Shown here piece by piece: positions 50,356 through 58,018 of a stretch of 64,000 nt of DNA. Location: the NCBI GenBank assembly GCA_965226045.1, contig CBDDBU010000027.1:221708-285707 (forward strand), read 5' to 3'. Position 1 is the stretch's first letter. Each line of letters begins with the position of its first letter. This DNA is from CBDDBU01 sp965226045. GTDB lineage: Bacteria > Pseudomonadota > Alphaproteobacteria > VGEJ01. The translations under genes and the position numbers were made by a program. Under the pieces are notes generated by a model, which saw nothing but the letters and a program-made list of their open reading frames with translations, did no database searches and was not told the DNA's origin.

Positions 50356-52539
50356 TCAGCCGGGCGCCGGAGGGCCGAGGAGCGTTGCTAATACGTTGGC
50401 GATGATGCGGTGCCCGAGGTCATCGTTCATCGACAAGATCGACTCGGGGTGAAACTGCACGGCCGCAATCGGTAGATCATGGTGACGTAGGCCCATGACC
50501 AGGCCTTCCGGAGTCCAGGCCGTGACCTCGAGTTCCGCCGGGAGCGAGTCGCGGACCGCCACCAACGAGTGATAAGCGCCCACCTCGCAGGGGTTGGGCA
50601 GCCCCGCGAACACGTCCTGGCCATCGTGGCTCACCGTCCAGGTCTTGCCATGGCGGGGCTCGTCAAGGACGGCGAGATTGCCGCCGAACGCTTCCGCGAT
50701 ACCCTGCAAACCAAGGCAGACGCCGAACTGCGCGACGCCGGCTTCGGCCAAGGCGAGCACGGTCTCCGCTACCCCGAAGTGCTCGGGCCGGCCGGGGCCG
50801 GGCGAGTGCACGACAAGGTCCGGGCGCGGGTCGAGCAGGCGATCGAGTGCGGTGCCGGCCCGGAAGGTTCGCACCGCCGCGCCGCGTTGACGGAAATAGT
50901 CGGCGAGGGTGTGAACGAACGAATCCTCGTTGTCGATCATGACGATGCGCACACCGCTGCTGGACGGCCGGGGCGCCATCGTCGGTTCAGCGTCCGCCTG
51001 CTCGCCAATCGCGCGGAAGAAGGGCGTCGCCTTGGTCCGGGTCTCGGTCGCTTCGGCCAGTCCATCGGAATCCCAGACCAGGGTAGCGCCGGCGCGATAG
51101 ACCGCCTGACCGTCGGCCAGGTGCGCCGTGCGAATGGTGATACCGGTGTTGACGTCGCCGTTAAGGAGCAGGCCACCGATGGCGCCGCCGTACCAGCGCC
51201 GCGACGTCGCCTCCATCTCCTCGATCAACTGCACCGCCTTTTTCTTCGGCGCCCCGGTCAGCGTTACCGCCCACATGTGGCTGAGAAAGGCGTCGATCCC
51301 GTCGAAGCCCGGGCGCAGGCGGCCCTCGACGTGGTCGACGGTGTGAAAGAGCCCGGCGTAACGCTCGATGGTGCGGCGTGCGAGCAGACGAATCGAGCCC
51401 GGCACGCACACCCGCGATTTGTCGTTGCGATCGACGTCGGTACACATCGTGAGCTCGACCTCGTCCTTCTCGGAGTTGTAGAGCTCAAGTATGCGGGCCG
51501 CGTCTTCCATCGCGTTCGCGCCGCGCCGCACGGTGCCGGCGATCGGGCAGGACTCGACACGATCACCCTCCACCCTCACGAACATTTCCGGCGAGGCGCC
51601 GACCAGTTGTTCATCGCCGAATTGCAGCAGAAACTCGTAGGGGCTCGGGTTGAGCTCGCGAAAGTGACGGAAGAGGTGAGATGGCGGGCGGCTGTAGGGC
51701 ACGCTGAACTGACGGCTCAGAACGATCTCGAAGATGTCGCCGACCTTGATCCGGGCGCGCGCCGCATCGACCTTCGCGGCGAATCGCTCATCGGCATGAT
51801 CGGTCGTGATCTTCGCCGATACGGGCGACGCGCCCGATGATGCCGCATCCGCCGACGCCGCGTCTGAGGCCCTCGGCATCGGGTCGAATGACGCGGCCGA
51901 GGCGCCGGCGGTACTCACGGTTCCCGAGGTGATCTCGTAGTCGATCCGTTGCGCTACCTCCTTACGTCGATCCACGACGTAGAGAGAATCCGGTAAGAAC
52001 AGCCGCAAGTCCGCCTCGTCCGCGCGTCGAGGGAGCCTAAGGTCGATATGCTCGAACTGGTGGATGAGGTCGTAGCCAAACGCGCCGTATAGGCCCATCC
52101 ACTCGTCCTCGATCCCCGCGAATAGGTGGATCAATCGCCGCAAGGGGCTGAACAGCGATGGCTGCTGACTGCGCTCCTCCTCGGCGAACACCTGCTCATC
52201 CCTGACGATCTCAAGATCAAGCAACCGCTGTTCGTCGGCGACCAGACGGCTGTCGGACCCCACCAACACGGGCCGGAGAATGTCCATGAGTCGCTCGCCG
52301 CGCTCGTTTAGCGCCGTGACGCGCAGGTTGCGCTCACGGGCAGTGATCTCGATCGGCGGATTGAAGAAGCCGAAGGCCCATCGGGAGTAACGGTCCGGAT
52401 ACTCGACCCCGGACGAGAAAAACGCACCTCTCTCGCTGTCCAAGCGGTCGATGACGAAGCCGACACCCTCGGCGAAGTCGAGGGTCGTGGCGACGCGTTC
52501 GATCGTGATTCCCGCGCGGCTGTCGAAATGGTAGGCCAT
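50356..52539 (-). CDS. trpE(G): Anthranilate synthase, fused TrpE-TrpG
   Basis: This is a 727-residue bifunctional enzyme that makes anthranilate from chorismate and glutamine. The TrpE part has RQFSVPYSRPPSHLFRHFREL, VGASPEMFVRVEGDRVESCPIAGTVRRG, and the catalytic MWAVTLTGAPKKKAVQLIEEME. The glutamine amidotransferase part from about residue 530 starts VRIVMIDNEDSFVHTLADYFR and has the nucleophile in FGVCLGLQGIAEAFGG and the His-Glu pair in AAVQFHPESILS. The ATG at 52539 (MAYHFDSRAG) is chosen over the upstream TTG-like reading. Fusion is typical of rhizobia and azospirilla. A leader peptide gene lies 112 bp upstream. Confidence 0.94.
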   Translation of the reverse strand: MAYHFDSRAGITIERVATTLDFAEGVGFVIDRLDSERGAFFSSGVEYPDRYSRWAFGFFNPPIEITARERNLRVTALNERGERLMDILRPVLVGSDSRLVADEQRLLDLEIVRDEQVFAEEERSQQPSLFSPLRRLIHLFAGIEDEWMGLYGAFGYDLIHQFEHIDLRLPRRADEADLRLFLPDSLYVVDRRKEVAQRIDYEITSGTVSTAGASAASFDPMPRASDAASADAASSGASPVSAKITTDHADERFAAKVDAARARIKVGDIFEIVLSRQFSVPYSRPPSHLFRHFRELNPSPYEFLLQFGDEQLVGASPEMFVRVEGDRVESCPIAGTVRRGANAMEDAARILELYNSEKDEVELTMCTDVDRNDKSRVCVPGSIRLLARRTIERYAGLFHTVDHVEGRLRPGFDGIDAFLSHMWAVTLTGAPKKKAVQLIEEMEATSRRWYGGAIGGLLLNGDVNTGITIRTAHLADGQAVYRAGATLVWDSDGLAEATETRTKATPFFRAIGEQADAEPTMAPRPSSSGVRIVMIDNEDSFVHTLADYFRQRGAAVRTFRAGTALDRLLDPRPDLVVHSPGPGRPEHFGVAETVLALAEAGVAQFGVCLGLQGIAEAFGGNLAVLDEPRHGKTWTVSHDGQDVFAGLPNPCEVGAYHSLVAVRDSLPAELEVTAWTPEGLVMGLRHHDLPIAAVQFHPESILSMNDDLGHRIIANVLATLLGPPAPG

Positions 52540-52571
52540 GGTGCGGTCCTTGGGTGCGGCGCGCGGCCAGT

Positions 52572-52661
52572 GCCTCGGCGAGGCCCCCGCCCGACGTGCC
52601 GATGGCTCCTGAAACCCCAATAGGCTCGAGACGTAACTCAGGTGCGACGCATCACCATCGG
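52572..52661 (-). promoter_or_regulatory. Possible trp attenuator region
   Basis: Between leader and trpE(G), CCGATGG, which contains the last Trp codon of the leader (52655-52661), can pair with CCATCGG (52599-52605). CCTGA (52638-52642) can pair with TCAGG (52608-52612). GCCTC-GGC-GAGGC (52572-52584) forms a further hairpin. Alternative pairings that depend on ribosome position fit attenuation, but no run of U follows the last hairpin. Confidence 0.45.
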
Positions 52662-52693
52662 AATGGGACCGACCAGGGATAGAGAGCGCTCAT
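52652..52693 (-). CDS. trpL: trp leader peptide (TrpL-like)
   Basis: This 13-codon ORF MSALYPWSVPFRW has two Trp codons, the second right before the TGA. GGGGGA lies 5 bp in front of the ATG. Stalling at these Trp codons when tryptophan is scarce is the known way in which trpE(G) attenuation works in rhizobia. The peptide sequence differs from the rhizobial TrpL (which has three adjacent Trp), so the assignment rests on position, ribosome-binding site and Trp content. Confidence 0.72.
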   Translation of the reverse strand: MSALYPWSVPFRW

Positions 52694-52735
52694 GTATCCC
52701 CCAAAGCGCCCCTGCCAGCACGGCCGGCGACGAAC

Positions 52736-52809
52736 TGGAGCGGACGAGGGGAATCGAACCCCTGTCGTAAGCTTGGGAAGCTTCTGCTCTACCATTGAGC
52801 TACGCCCGC
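52736..52809 (-). tRNA. tRNA-Gly (CCC)
   Basis: The minus strand gives a 74-nt cloverleaf including the encoded CCA end. Acceptor GCGGGCG pairs with CGTCCGC, the D arm is GCTC-GAGC, the anticodon loop is TTCCCAA with anticodon CCC, and the T arm is GGGGTTCGATTCCCC, with U as discriminator base. Located upstream of trpL on the same strand. Confidence 0.96.
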
Positions 52810-52962
52810 CCGCCTCCTTATTTAGCATACTCGTGCCCGCCGCGAAGGGCCGGAACGCGATTGCACAGCGATCACGCGTCAGAGAGGCCCCAAGCGCCGC
52901 CGTTGACAATTGGCCCGGCGGCCAGGATGTTTTGGCCACCCCCAGCAACGCACGGTCAAGCC

Positions 52963-53928
52963 ATGTCGATCAGCGCAGCGGAAGAGCGGTTGGTCCCACT
53001 CGATCCGGTCAAATTTGTCGATCCCGATATCACGGCGGCCGGTGAGCCGCGCGCTGCGGTCGATTTCATGGCGCTGCACACGCTGTGGTTCAACACCGGC
53101 AGCCTGTGCAACCTCACCTGCGAGCATTGCTACATCGAATCGAGTCCGAGCAACGATCGCCTCGTGTATTTGAGCGCGACCGAGGTCCGCACCTATCTGG
53201 AAGAGATCGCGGCGCTCGACTGGCCGACCGAGGAAATCGGTTTCACCGGCGGCGAGCCGTTCATGAACCCGGAGATCATCACGATGATCTCCGACTCGCT
53301 GGGGCGTGGCTTGCGGGTGCTGGTTTTGACCAACGCGATGCGACCGATGATGAAGCTCGCCGAGCCCCTGCTCGCCCTCCGCCAGCGCTACGGGCGTGCG
53401 CTGACTCTGCGCGTGTCGCTCGACCACTACACGCCGACGCTGCACGAAGCCGAGCGCGGACCACACTCCTGGGCGCCGACGCTCAAAGGCCTCAGGTGGT
53501 TGGCGGCCAACGATTTCGCGATCAATGTCGCCGGGCGGACGTTGTGGGGCGACAACGACGAACAACTGCGCCGCGGCTATGCGGCGATCTTCGCCGAACA
53601 TGGCATCCCGATCGATGCGTTCGATCCGGTCGCCCTGGTGATTTTCCCCGAGATGGACGCCCGGGTCGAGGTCCCGGAGATCACGACCGCGTGCTGGGGT
53701 CTTCTCGACACCGACCCCGACGCCATGATGTGCGCGACCTCGCGGATGATCGTCAAACGTAAGGGCGCGAGCGCGCCAACCGTCCTGCCCTGCACTCTGC
53801 TGCCCTATGACCCGCAGTTCGAGTTGGGCGAACATCTTGCGGACGCCGATAGACGCGTCAGGCTCAATCATCCGCACTGCGCCAAGTTCTGTGTTTTGGG
53901 CGGCGGCTCATGCAGTGTCGCAGGGTGA
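52963..53928 (+). CDS. Radical SAM protein
   Basis: This 321-residue protein starts at the ATG at 52963 (MSISAAEERLV). The iron-sulfur motif is CNLTCEHC (within SLCNLTCEHCYIE, about residue 45). The GGE motif is IGFTGGEPFMNPEI, and a LRVSLDHYTP strand follows. The C-terminal part holds several cysteines (TACWGLL, MMCATS, LPCTLLPYD, HCAKFCVLGGGSC) that could bind an auxiliary cluster, as in SPASM-type enzymes. The substrate is unknown. No small peptide precursor gene is seen beside it. It faces away from the tRNA-Gly gene and precedes the SAM-II-metZ unit. Confidence 0.9.
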   Translation: MSISAAEERLVPLDPVKFVDPDITAAGEPRAAVDFMALHTLWFNTGSLCNLTCEHCYIESSPSNDRLVYLSATEVRTYLEEIAALDWPTEEIGFTGGEPFMNPEIITMISDSLGRGLRVLVLTNAMRPMMKLAEPLLALRQRYGRALTLRVSLDHYTPTLHEAERGPHSWAPTLKGLRWLAANDFAINVAGRTLWGDNDEQLRRGYAAIFAEHGIPIDAFDPVALVIFPEMDARVEVPEITTACWGLLDTDPDAMMCATSRMIVKRKGASAPTVLPCTLLPYDPQFELGEHLADADRRVRLNHPHCAKFCVLGGGSCSVAG

Positions 53929-54001
53929 GATCGGGCCGTACCACCGACCGCGGACCCCGAGACACGCTTGACGCCCATCGGGCGTCCGATTAAGACTCCG
54001 C

Positions 54002-54060
54002 CCGCGTGGTGATTTGGCTGATCAACTTGCGGCCACGTTAAATAAACGGCTAAAGAGGTC
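54002..54060 (+). promoter_or_regulatory. SAM-II riboswitch
   Basis: The conserved core is easy to see: CGCGTGGTGATTTGG, then a short loop, TTGCGGCCACGTTAAATAAA and CGGCTAAAGAGG. CGTGG pairs with CCACG as P1, while GGCTAAAG-type bases form the pseudoknot. SAM-II elements are known upstream of metA and metZ/metC in alphaproteobacteria and switch expression off when S-adenosylmethionine is plentiful. The AAAGAGG at its 3' end resembles a ribosome-binding site that would be masked by the ligand-bound form. Confidence 0.93.
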
Positions 54061-54107
54061 AAAACTCGGCCGTGTGCCGGGTTCTGTGTGTTTGGGGTAG
54101 CGGCGCC

Positions 54108-55307
54108 ATGGCGGAGACGCGGAATCGTGACACGCGGGCCTGGCGGCAGCGCACGCGCCAGGTACGTGGCGGCACCGTCCGCTCGGGCTTCGGCGAAACC
54201 AGCGAGGCGCTCTACCTCACCTCCGGCTTCTGCTACGAGAATGCCGAGCAGGCGGCGGCACGTTTCGCCGGCGACGCCGATGGCTTCGTTTACTCGCGGT
54301 TCAGCAATCCCACCGTGAAGATGTTCCAGGACCGTATGGCGCTGATCGAAGGCGCCGCGGCCGGGTGCGCCACGGCCAGCGGCATGGCGGCGGTCAACGC
54401 GGCGATGATGTGCCAGCTCAAGGCCGGCGACCACGTCGTTGGCGCTCGCGCCCTGTTCGGCTCGTGCCGCTACATCCTTGATGAGGTGTTGCCGCGCTTT
54501 GGTGTCGAGGTGACCCTGGTCGATGGCACGGATATGGAGCAATGGCGCGCGGCGGTGCGAGAGAACACGGTATGCGCCTTCCTTGAGACGCCGACCAATC
54601 CCATGCTCGAGATCATCGATATCGCCGCGGTAGCCGAAATCTGTCACAGCGTCTCGGCCCGGTTGATCGTCGACAATGTGTTCGCCACCCCGATCCTGCA
54701 GCGACCGCTCGAGTTGGGGGCCGATATCGTCGTCTATTCCGCGACCAAGCATATTGACGGGCAAGGGCGCTGCCTTGGCGGCGTTATCCTCGCCAACACC
54801 GAGTTCTGTGACGAGGTGTTGATACCGTATCTGCGTCACACCGGGCCGAGCTTGAGTCCCTTCAATGCTTGGGTGTTGCTCAAGGGCCTGGAGACGCTTG
54901 ACCTTCGCGTCGAGCGCCATTGTCGCAACGCCGAGGAGATGGCTCGCTTCCTATCCACCCTCGACGGCATCGATGCTGTCATCCACCCGGATCTACCGAA
55001 CCATCCCCAGCACGACCTGGTCAGCCGTCAGATGTCGGCGGGCGGCTCCATCGTCACGTTCAACGTCGATGGCGGCAAGGCGCGGGCGTTTCGTTTCCTC
55101 AATACGCTGAAACTGGTCGATATTTCGAACAATCTCGGCGACGCAAAAAGCCTGGTCACCCATCCGCTGACGACGACACATCAGCGCCTCGGGATCGAGG
55201 AATGCGCTCGTCTCGGCATCGCGGAGGGCACGGTGCGGCTGTCGGTCGGGATGGAGGATGTCGACGACATCAAGGACGATATCGTGGCGGCGCTCGCCGT
55301 CGCATGA
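54108..55307 (+). CDS. metZ: O-succinylhomoserine sulfhydrylase
   Basis: This 399-residue gamma-family PLP enzyme makes homocysteine from O-succinylhomoserine and sulfide. RTRQVRGGTVRSGFGETSEALYLTSGF is the N-terminal pattern, YSRFSNPTVKMFQDRM follows, and the lysine that binds PLP is in VVYSATKHIDGQGRCLGG. The ATG at 54108 (MAETRNRD) fits the family length. A GTG at 54072, closer to the riboswitch AAAGAGG, would add 12 residues. The SAM-II element in front identifies the gene as part of methionine synthesis. Confidence 0.93.
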   Translation: MAETRNRDTRAWRQRTRQVRGGTVRSGFGETSEALYLTSGFCYENAEQAAARFAGDADGFVYSRFSNPTVKMFQDRMALIEGAAAGCATASGMAAVNAAMMCQLKAGDHVVGARALFGSCRYILDEVLPRFGVEVTLVDGTDMEQWRAAVRENTVCAFLETPTNPMLEIIDIAAVAEICHSVSARLIVDNVFATPILQRPLELGADIVVYSATKHIDGQGRCLGGVILANTEFCDEVLIPYLRHTGPSLSPFNAWVLLKGLETLDLRVERHCRNAEEMARFLSTLDGIDAVIHPDLPNHPQHDLVSRQMSAGGSIVTFNVDGGKARAFRFLNTLKLVDISNNLGDAKSLVTHPLTTTHQRLGIEECARLGIAEGTVRLSVGMEDVDDIKDDIVAALAVA

Positions 55308-55410
55308 GGATATTGCGACGCGCGCTCCTGGACATTGGGGGGCTGCCACCGCCATATTAGATGATCGGCGGTGGAGAGCGCGTAGCGCCCCGCGTTGTGG
55401 AGATGTCGCT

Positions 55411-55803
55411 ATGTATAACGCCGCGACCAAGGGCATTGAGGTGACGGTGAAGCCGTTCTTTCTCGAAGACCAGTCGGCGCCCCAGGACGGGCACTTCGTG
55501 TGGGCCTATTGGGTTCGGATCGAGAATTGCGGCGGAGAGACGGTGCAGCTCCGTAACCGCTTCTGGAAGATTACCGATGGCCTTGGACGAATGCAGGAGG
55601 TACGCGGTGAGGGCGTCGTTGGCGAGCAGCCCGTCCTGAAGCCGGGAGAGGCCTTCGAATACACCAGCGGAACTCCCCTGGCGACGCCCTCGGGCATCAT
55701 GGTGGGGACGTACGAGATGGAGACCGAAGACGGCGATCTCTTCGATGTCTCGATTCCGGCCTTCTCGCTCGATAGCCCCCACGAGGGCGCCAAGATCAAT
55801 TGA
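55411..55803 (+). CDS. apaG: ApaG protein (Co2+/Mg2+ efflux-associated)
   Basis: This 130-residue single-domain protein of the ApaG/DUF525 immunoglobulin-like fold shows IEVTVKPFFLEDQSAPQDGH, FVWAYWVRIENCGGETVQLR and GRMQEVRGEGVVGEQPVLKP. It is linked to Co2+ resistance and Mg2+ efflux phenotypes in enterobacteria; the biochemical role is unsettled. The ATG at 55411 has GGAG 8 bp upstream. The downstream gene folE is in the same direction. Confidence 0.94.
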   Translation: MYNAATKGIEVTVKPFFLEDQSAPQDGHFVWAYWVRIENCGGETVQLRNRFWKITDGLGRMQEVRGEGVVGEQPVLKPGEAFEYTSGTPLATPSGIMVGTYEMETEDGDLFDVSIPAFSLDSPHEGAKIN

Positions 55804-55875
55804 AACGACGAGCGGCGGGCGAGTCAGCGGTCCGGCCGCCAAGGCGTTACGTAGATGGATGCCAAGGCGCACTAG

Positions 55876-56508
55876 ATGGATGATGGCGTAAGCACGAGCA
55901 AGTCTGGCGCCGGCATGGACGACCCGCCCGAGCGCGCCGAGGTCGAGGCTGCGGTGCGGACGCTGTTGCGCTGGGCTGGCGATGATCCCGACCGCGAGGG
56001 CCTGGTGGAGACCCCGGCGCGAGTCGCGCGCGCGTGGGGAGAGTATTTCTCGGGCTACCACGAAGACCCGGTGGACATCCTGACGCGGACCTTCGAGGAG
56101 GTCGATGGCTACGACGAAATGATCGTGCTGCGCGACATTCGGCTTGAGAGTTTTTGCGAGCACCACATCGCGCCGATCATCGGGCGCGTGCATATTGCCT
56201 ACCTGCCCGATCACAAGGTCGTCGGCATCAGCAAGCTTGCCCGTGTGGTGGAGACCTATGGGCGGCGTCTGCAGATTCAGGAGAAGCTGACGGCGCAGAT
56301 CGCTGGCACCGTCGCCGAAGTGTTGCAGCCGAAAGGCGTCGCCGTTGTGGTCGAGGCTACCCACCACTGCATGACGACACGAGGGGTGCACAAGCCGGGC
56401 ACGGTCATGGTCACCAGCAGCATGCACGGGGCGTTCCGCGACGACCCGACGACCCGGCGGGAGTTCCTAGCGATGATCGGTAATCCGGTTAGTCGCGTGA
56501 GCATGTAG
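55876..56508 (+). CDS. folE: GTP cyclohydrolase I
   Basis: This 210-residue enzyme catalyses the first step of tetrahydrofolate synthesis, GTP to 7,8-dihydroneopterin triphosphate. DREGLVETPARVARAWGEYF, the zinc-site Cys-His in LESFCEHHIAPIIGRVHIAYLP, the HKVVGISKLARVV strand and ATHHCMTTRGVHKPGT (second zinc Cys and catalytic His) are complete. The ATG at 55876 is possible, but a second ATG at 55915 (MDDPPERAE) cannot be excluded. Confidence 0.95.
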   Translation: MDDGVSTSKSGAGMDDPPERAEVEAAVRTLLRWAGDDPDREGLVETPARVARAWGEYFSGYHEDPVDILTRTFEEVDGYDEMIVLRDIRLESFCEHHIAPIIGRVHIAYLPDHKVVGISKLARVVETYGRRLQIQEKLTAQIAGTVAEVLQPKGVAVVVEATHHCMTTRGVHKPGTVMVTSSMHGAFRDDPTTRREFLAMIGNPVSRVSM

Positions 56509-56562
56509 GGAGCGGCGCGCCGTTCCGACGCACCGCGCTGCGGCGGCGGAGCGCCGCCAACC

Positions 56563-58008
56563 TTGATCGATTTTCGGCCCGTCCTATTCGTTCTCGGCAT
56601 TCTGGTGTCGATGCTCGGCGTGGCGATGCTGGTGCCGGCCGCCGTCGACGTCCTCACGGGAAGCTCAAACTGGAAGGCGTTCGTGGGCTCCTGCGCCCTC
56701 GCGATCTTCCTCGGCGGCACCCTGATTCTCGCCAACCGGGGAAAGATCTCCGGCCTGAACACGCGCCAAACCTTTGTTATGACCACCGCGAGCTGGGTGG
56801 TGCTGGCCGCCGTCGCGGCATTGCCGCTCTACTTTGCCGACCTCGACCTGAGTTACACCGACGCTTTCTTCGAAGCCATGTCAGGCATCACGACCACCGG
56901 TTCAACCGTGATTGCCGGGCTGGATACGGCACCGCGTGGCCTGTTGATGTGGCGTGCATTGCTGCAATGGCTGGGCGGCATTGGCATCATCGTCATGGCC
57001 ATCGCTATCTTGCCAATGCTGCGCGTCGGCGGTATGCAACTGTTCCGCACCGAAGCCTCGGACAGCACCGAGAAAGCGCTGCCCCGCGCCGCCCAGCTTG
57101 CCGTCTTCATTGGGCTCGTCTACCTGGGACTGACGACGATCTGCTTTCTCGCTCTCGTGGTGGCCGGAATGAGCGCCTTCGACGCCGTCGCGCACGCGAT
57201 GACGACGATCGCCACCGGCGGCTTCTCGACCTCCGATCAGTCGGTCGGTCATTTCGACAACGCCGCGGTCGACTGGATCATCGTGACGTTCATGATTATC
57301 GGAAGTCTGCCCTTCGTACTGTATCTGGAAGCGGTTCGTCGCCGCCCCGGCCTGCTCGTTCGAGACAGCCAGGTGCACACCTTCCTCGCTATCCTGATCG
57401 TGGCGATTGTGGCCGTCGCCGGCTGGCAATGGCTGGATGGCGTCAACCCTGGGAGCGCGATTCGCTATTCGGCCTTCAACGTGATCTCGATCATCACGGG
57501 CACGGGGTATTCGACCGCCGACTACGGGCTGTGGGGCAGCTTCCCGGCCGCGGCCTTCTTGGTCTTCATGTTCATCGGCGGGTGCGCCGGCTCGACCTCG
57601 TGTGGCATCAAGGTGTTTCGCTATCAGGTGCTGTTCCAAACCGCGCGCCTGCAGGTCAACCGTGTCTGGCAGCCACATGCTGTCGTGGTTCCCAGCTACA
57701 ACGGGCGCCCCATTCCCGATTCGGTGATGGATGCCGTGATGACCTTCGTGTTCGTCTTCGCCCTCATTTTTGGCGTCATGACGGCGGTCCTGACGCTGAT
57801 GGGGCTCGACTTCCTGACCGCGATCTCGGGCGCCGGCGCGGCGATCGCCAATGTCGGGCCGGGTCTCGGCGATGTGATCGGACCCAACGGCACGTTCGCG
57901 CCGCTGCCGGACGCGGCGAAGTGGTTGCTGGCGGCGGGGATGCTCCTCGGACGGCTCGAACTCCTTACGGTGCTGGTGCTGTTCACCCCCGCCTTCTGGC
58001 GCGGCTGA
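56563..58008 (+). CDS. TrkH-family potassium uptake protein
   Basis: This 481-residue membrane protein starts at a TTG at 56563. Four pore repeats are visible: MSGITTTGSTVIAG, HAMTTIATGGFSTSD, SIITGTGYSTADYG and NVGPGLGDVIGPNG, with filter glycines at each. The first helix (VLFVLGILVSMLGVAML) and GGCAGSTSCGIKVFRYQ are typical of TrkH. It imports K+ (or Na+) through the inner membrane with a cytoplasmic TrkA subunit, which is not encoded here. Confidence 0.92.
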   Translation: MIDFRPVLFVLGILVSMLGVAMLVPAAVDVLTGSSNWKAFVGSCALAIFLGGTLILANRGKISGLNTRQTFVMTTASWVVLAAVAALPLYFADLDLSYTDAFFEAMSGITTTGSTVIAGLDTAPRGLLMWRALLQWLGGIGIIVMAIAILPMLRVGGMQLFRTEASDSTEKALPRAAQLAVFIGLVYLGLTTICFLALVVAGMSAFDAVAHAMTTIATGGFSTSDQSVGHFDNAAVDWIIVTFMIIGSLPFVLYLEAVRRRPGLLVRDSQVHTFLAILIVAIVAVAGWQWLDGVNPGSAIRYSAFNVISIITGTGYSTADYGLWGSFPAAAFLVFMFIGGCAGSTSCGIKVFRYQVLFQTARLQVNRVWQPHAVVVPSYNGRPIPDSVMDAVMTFVFVFALIFGVMTAVLTLMGLDFLTAISGAGAAIANVGPGLGDVIGPNGTFAPLPDAAKWLLAAGMLLGRLELLTVLVLFTPAFWRG

Positions 58009-58018
58009 GCGCCACGCG

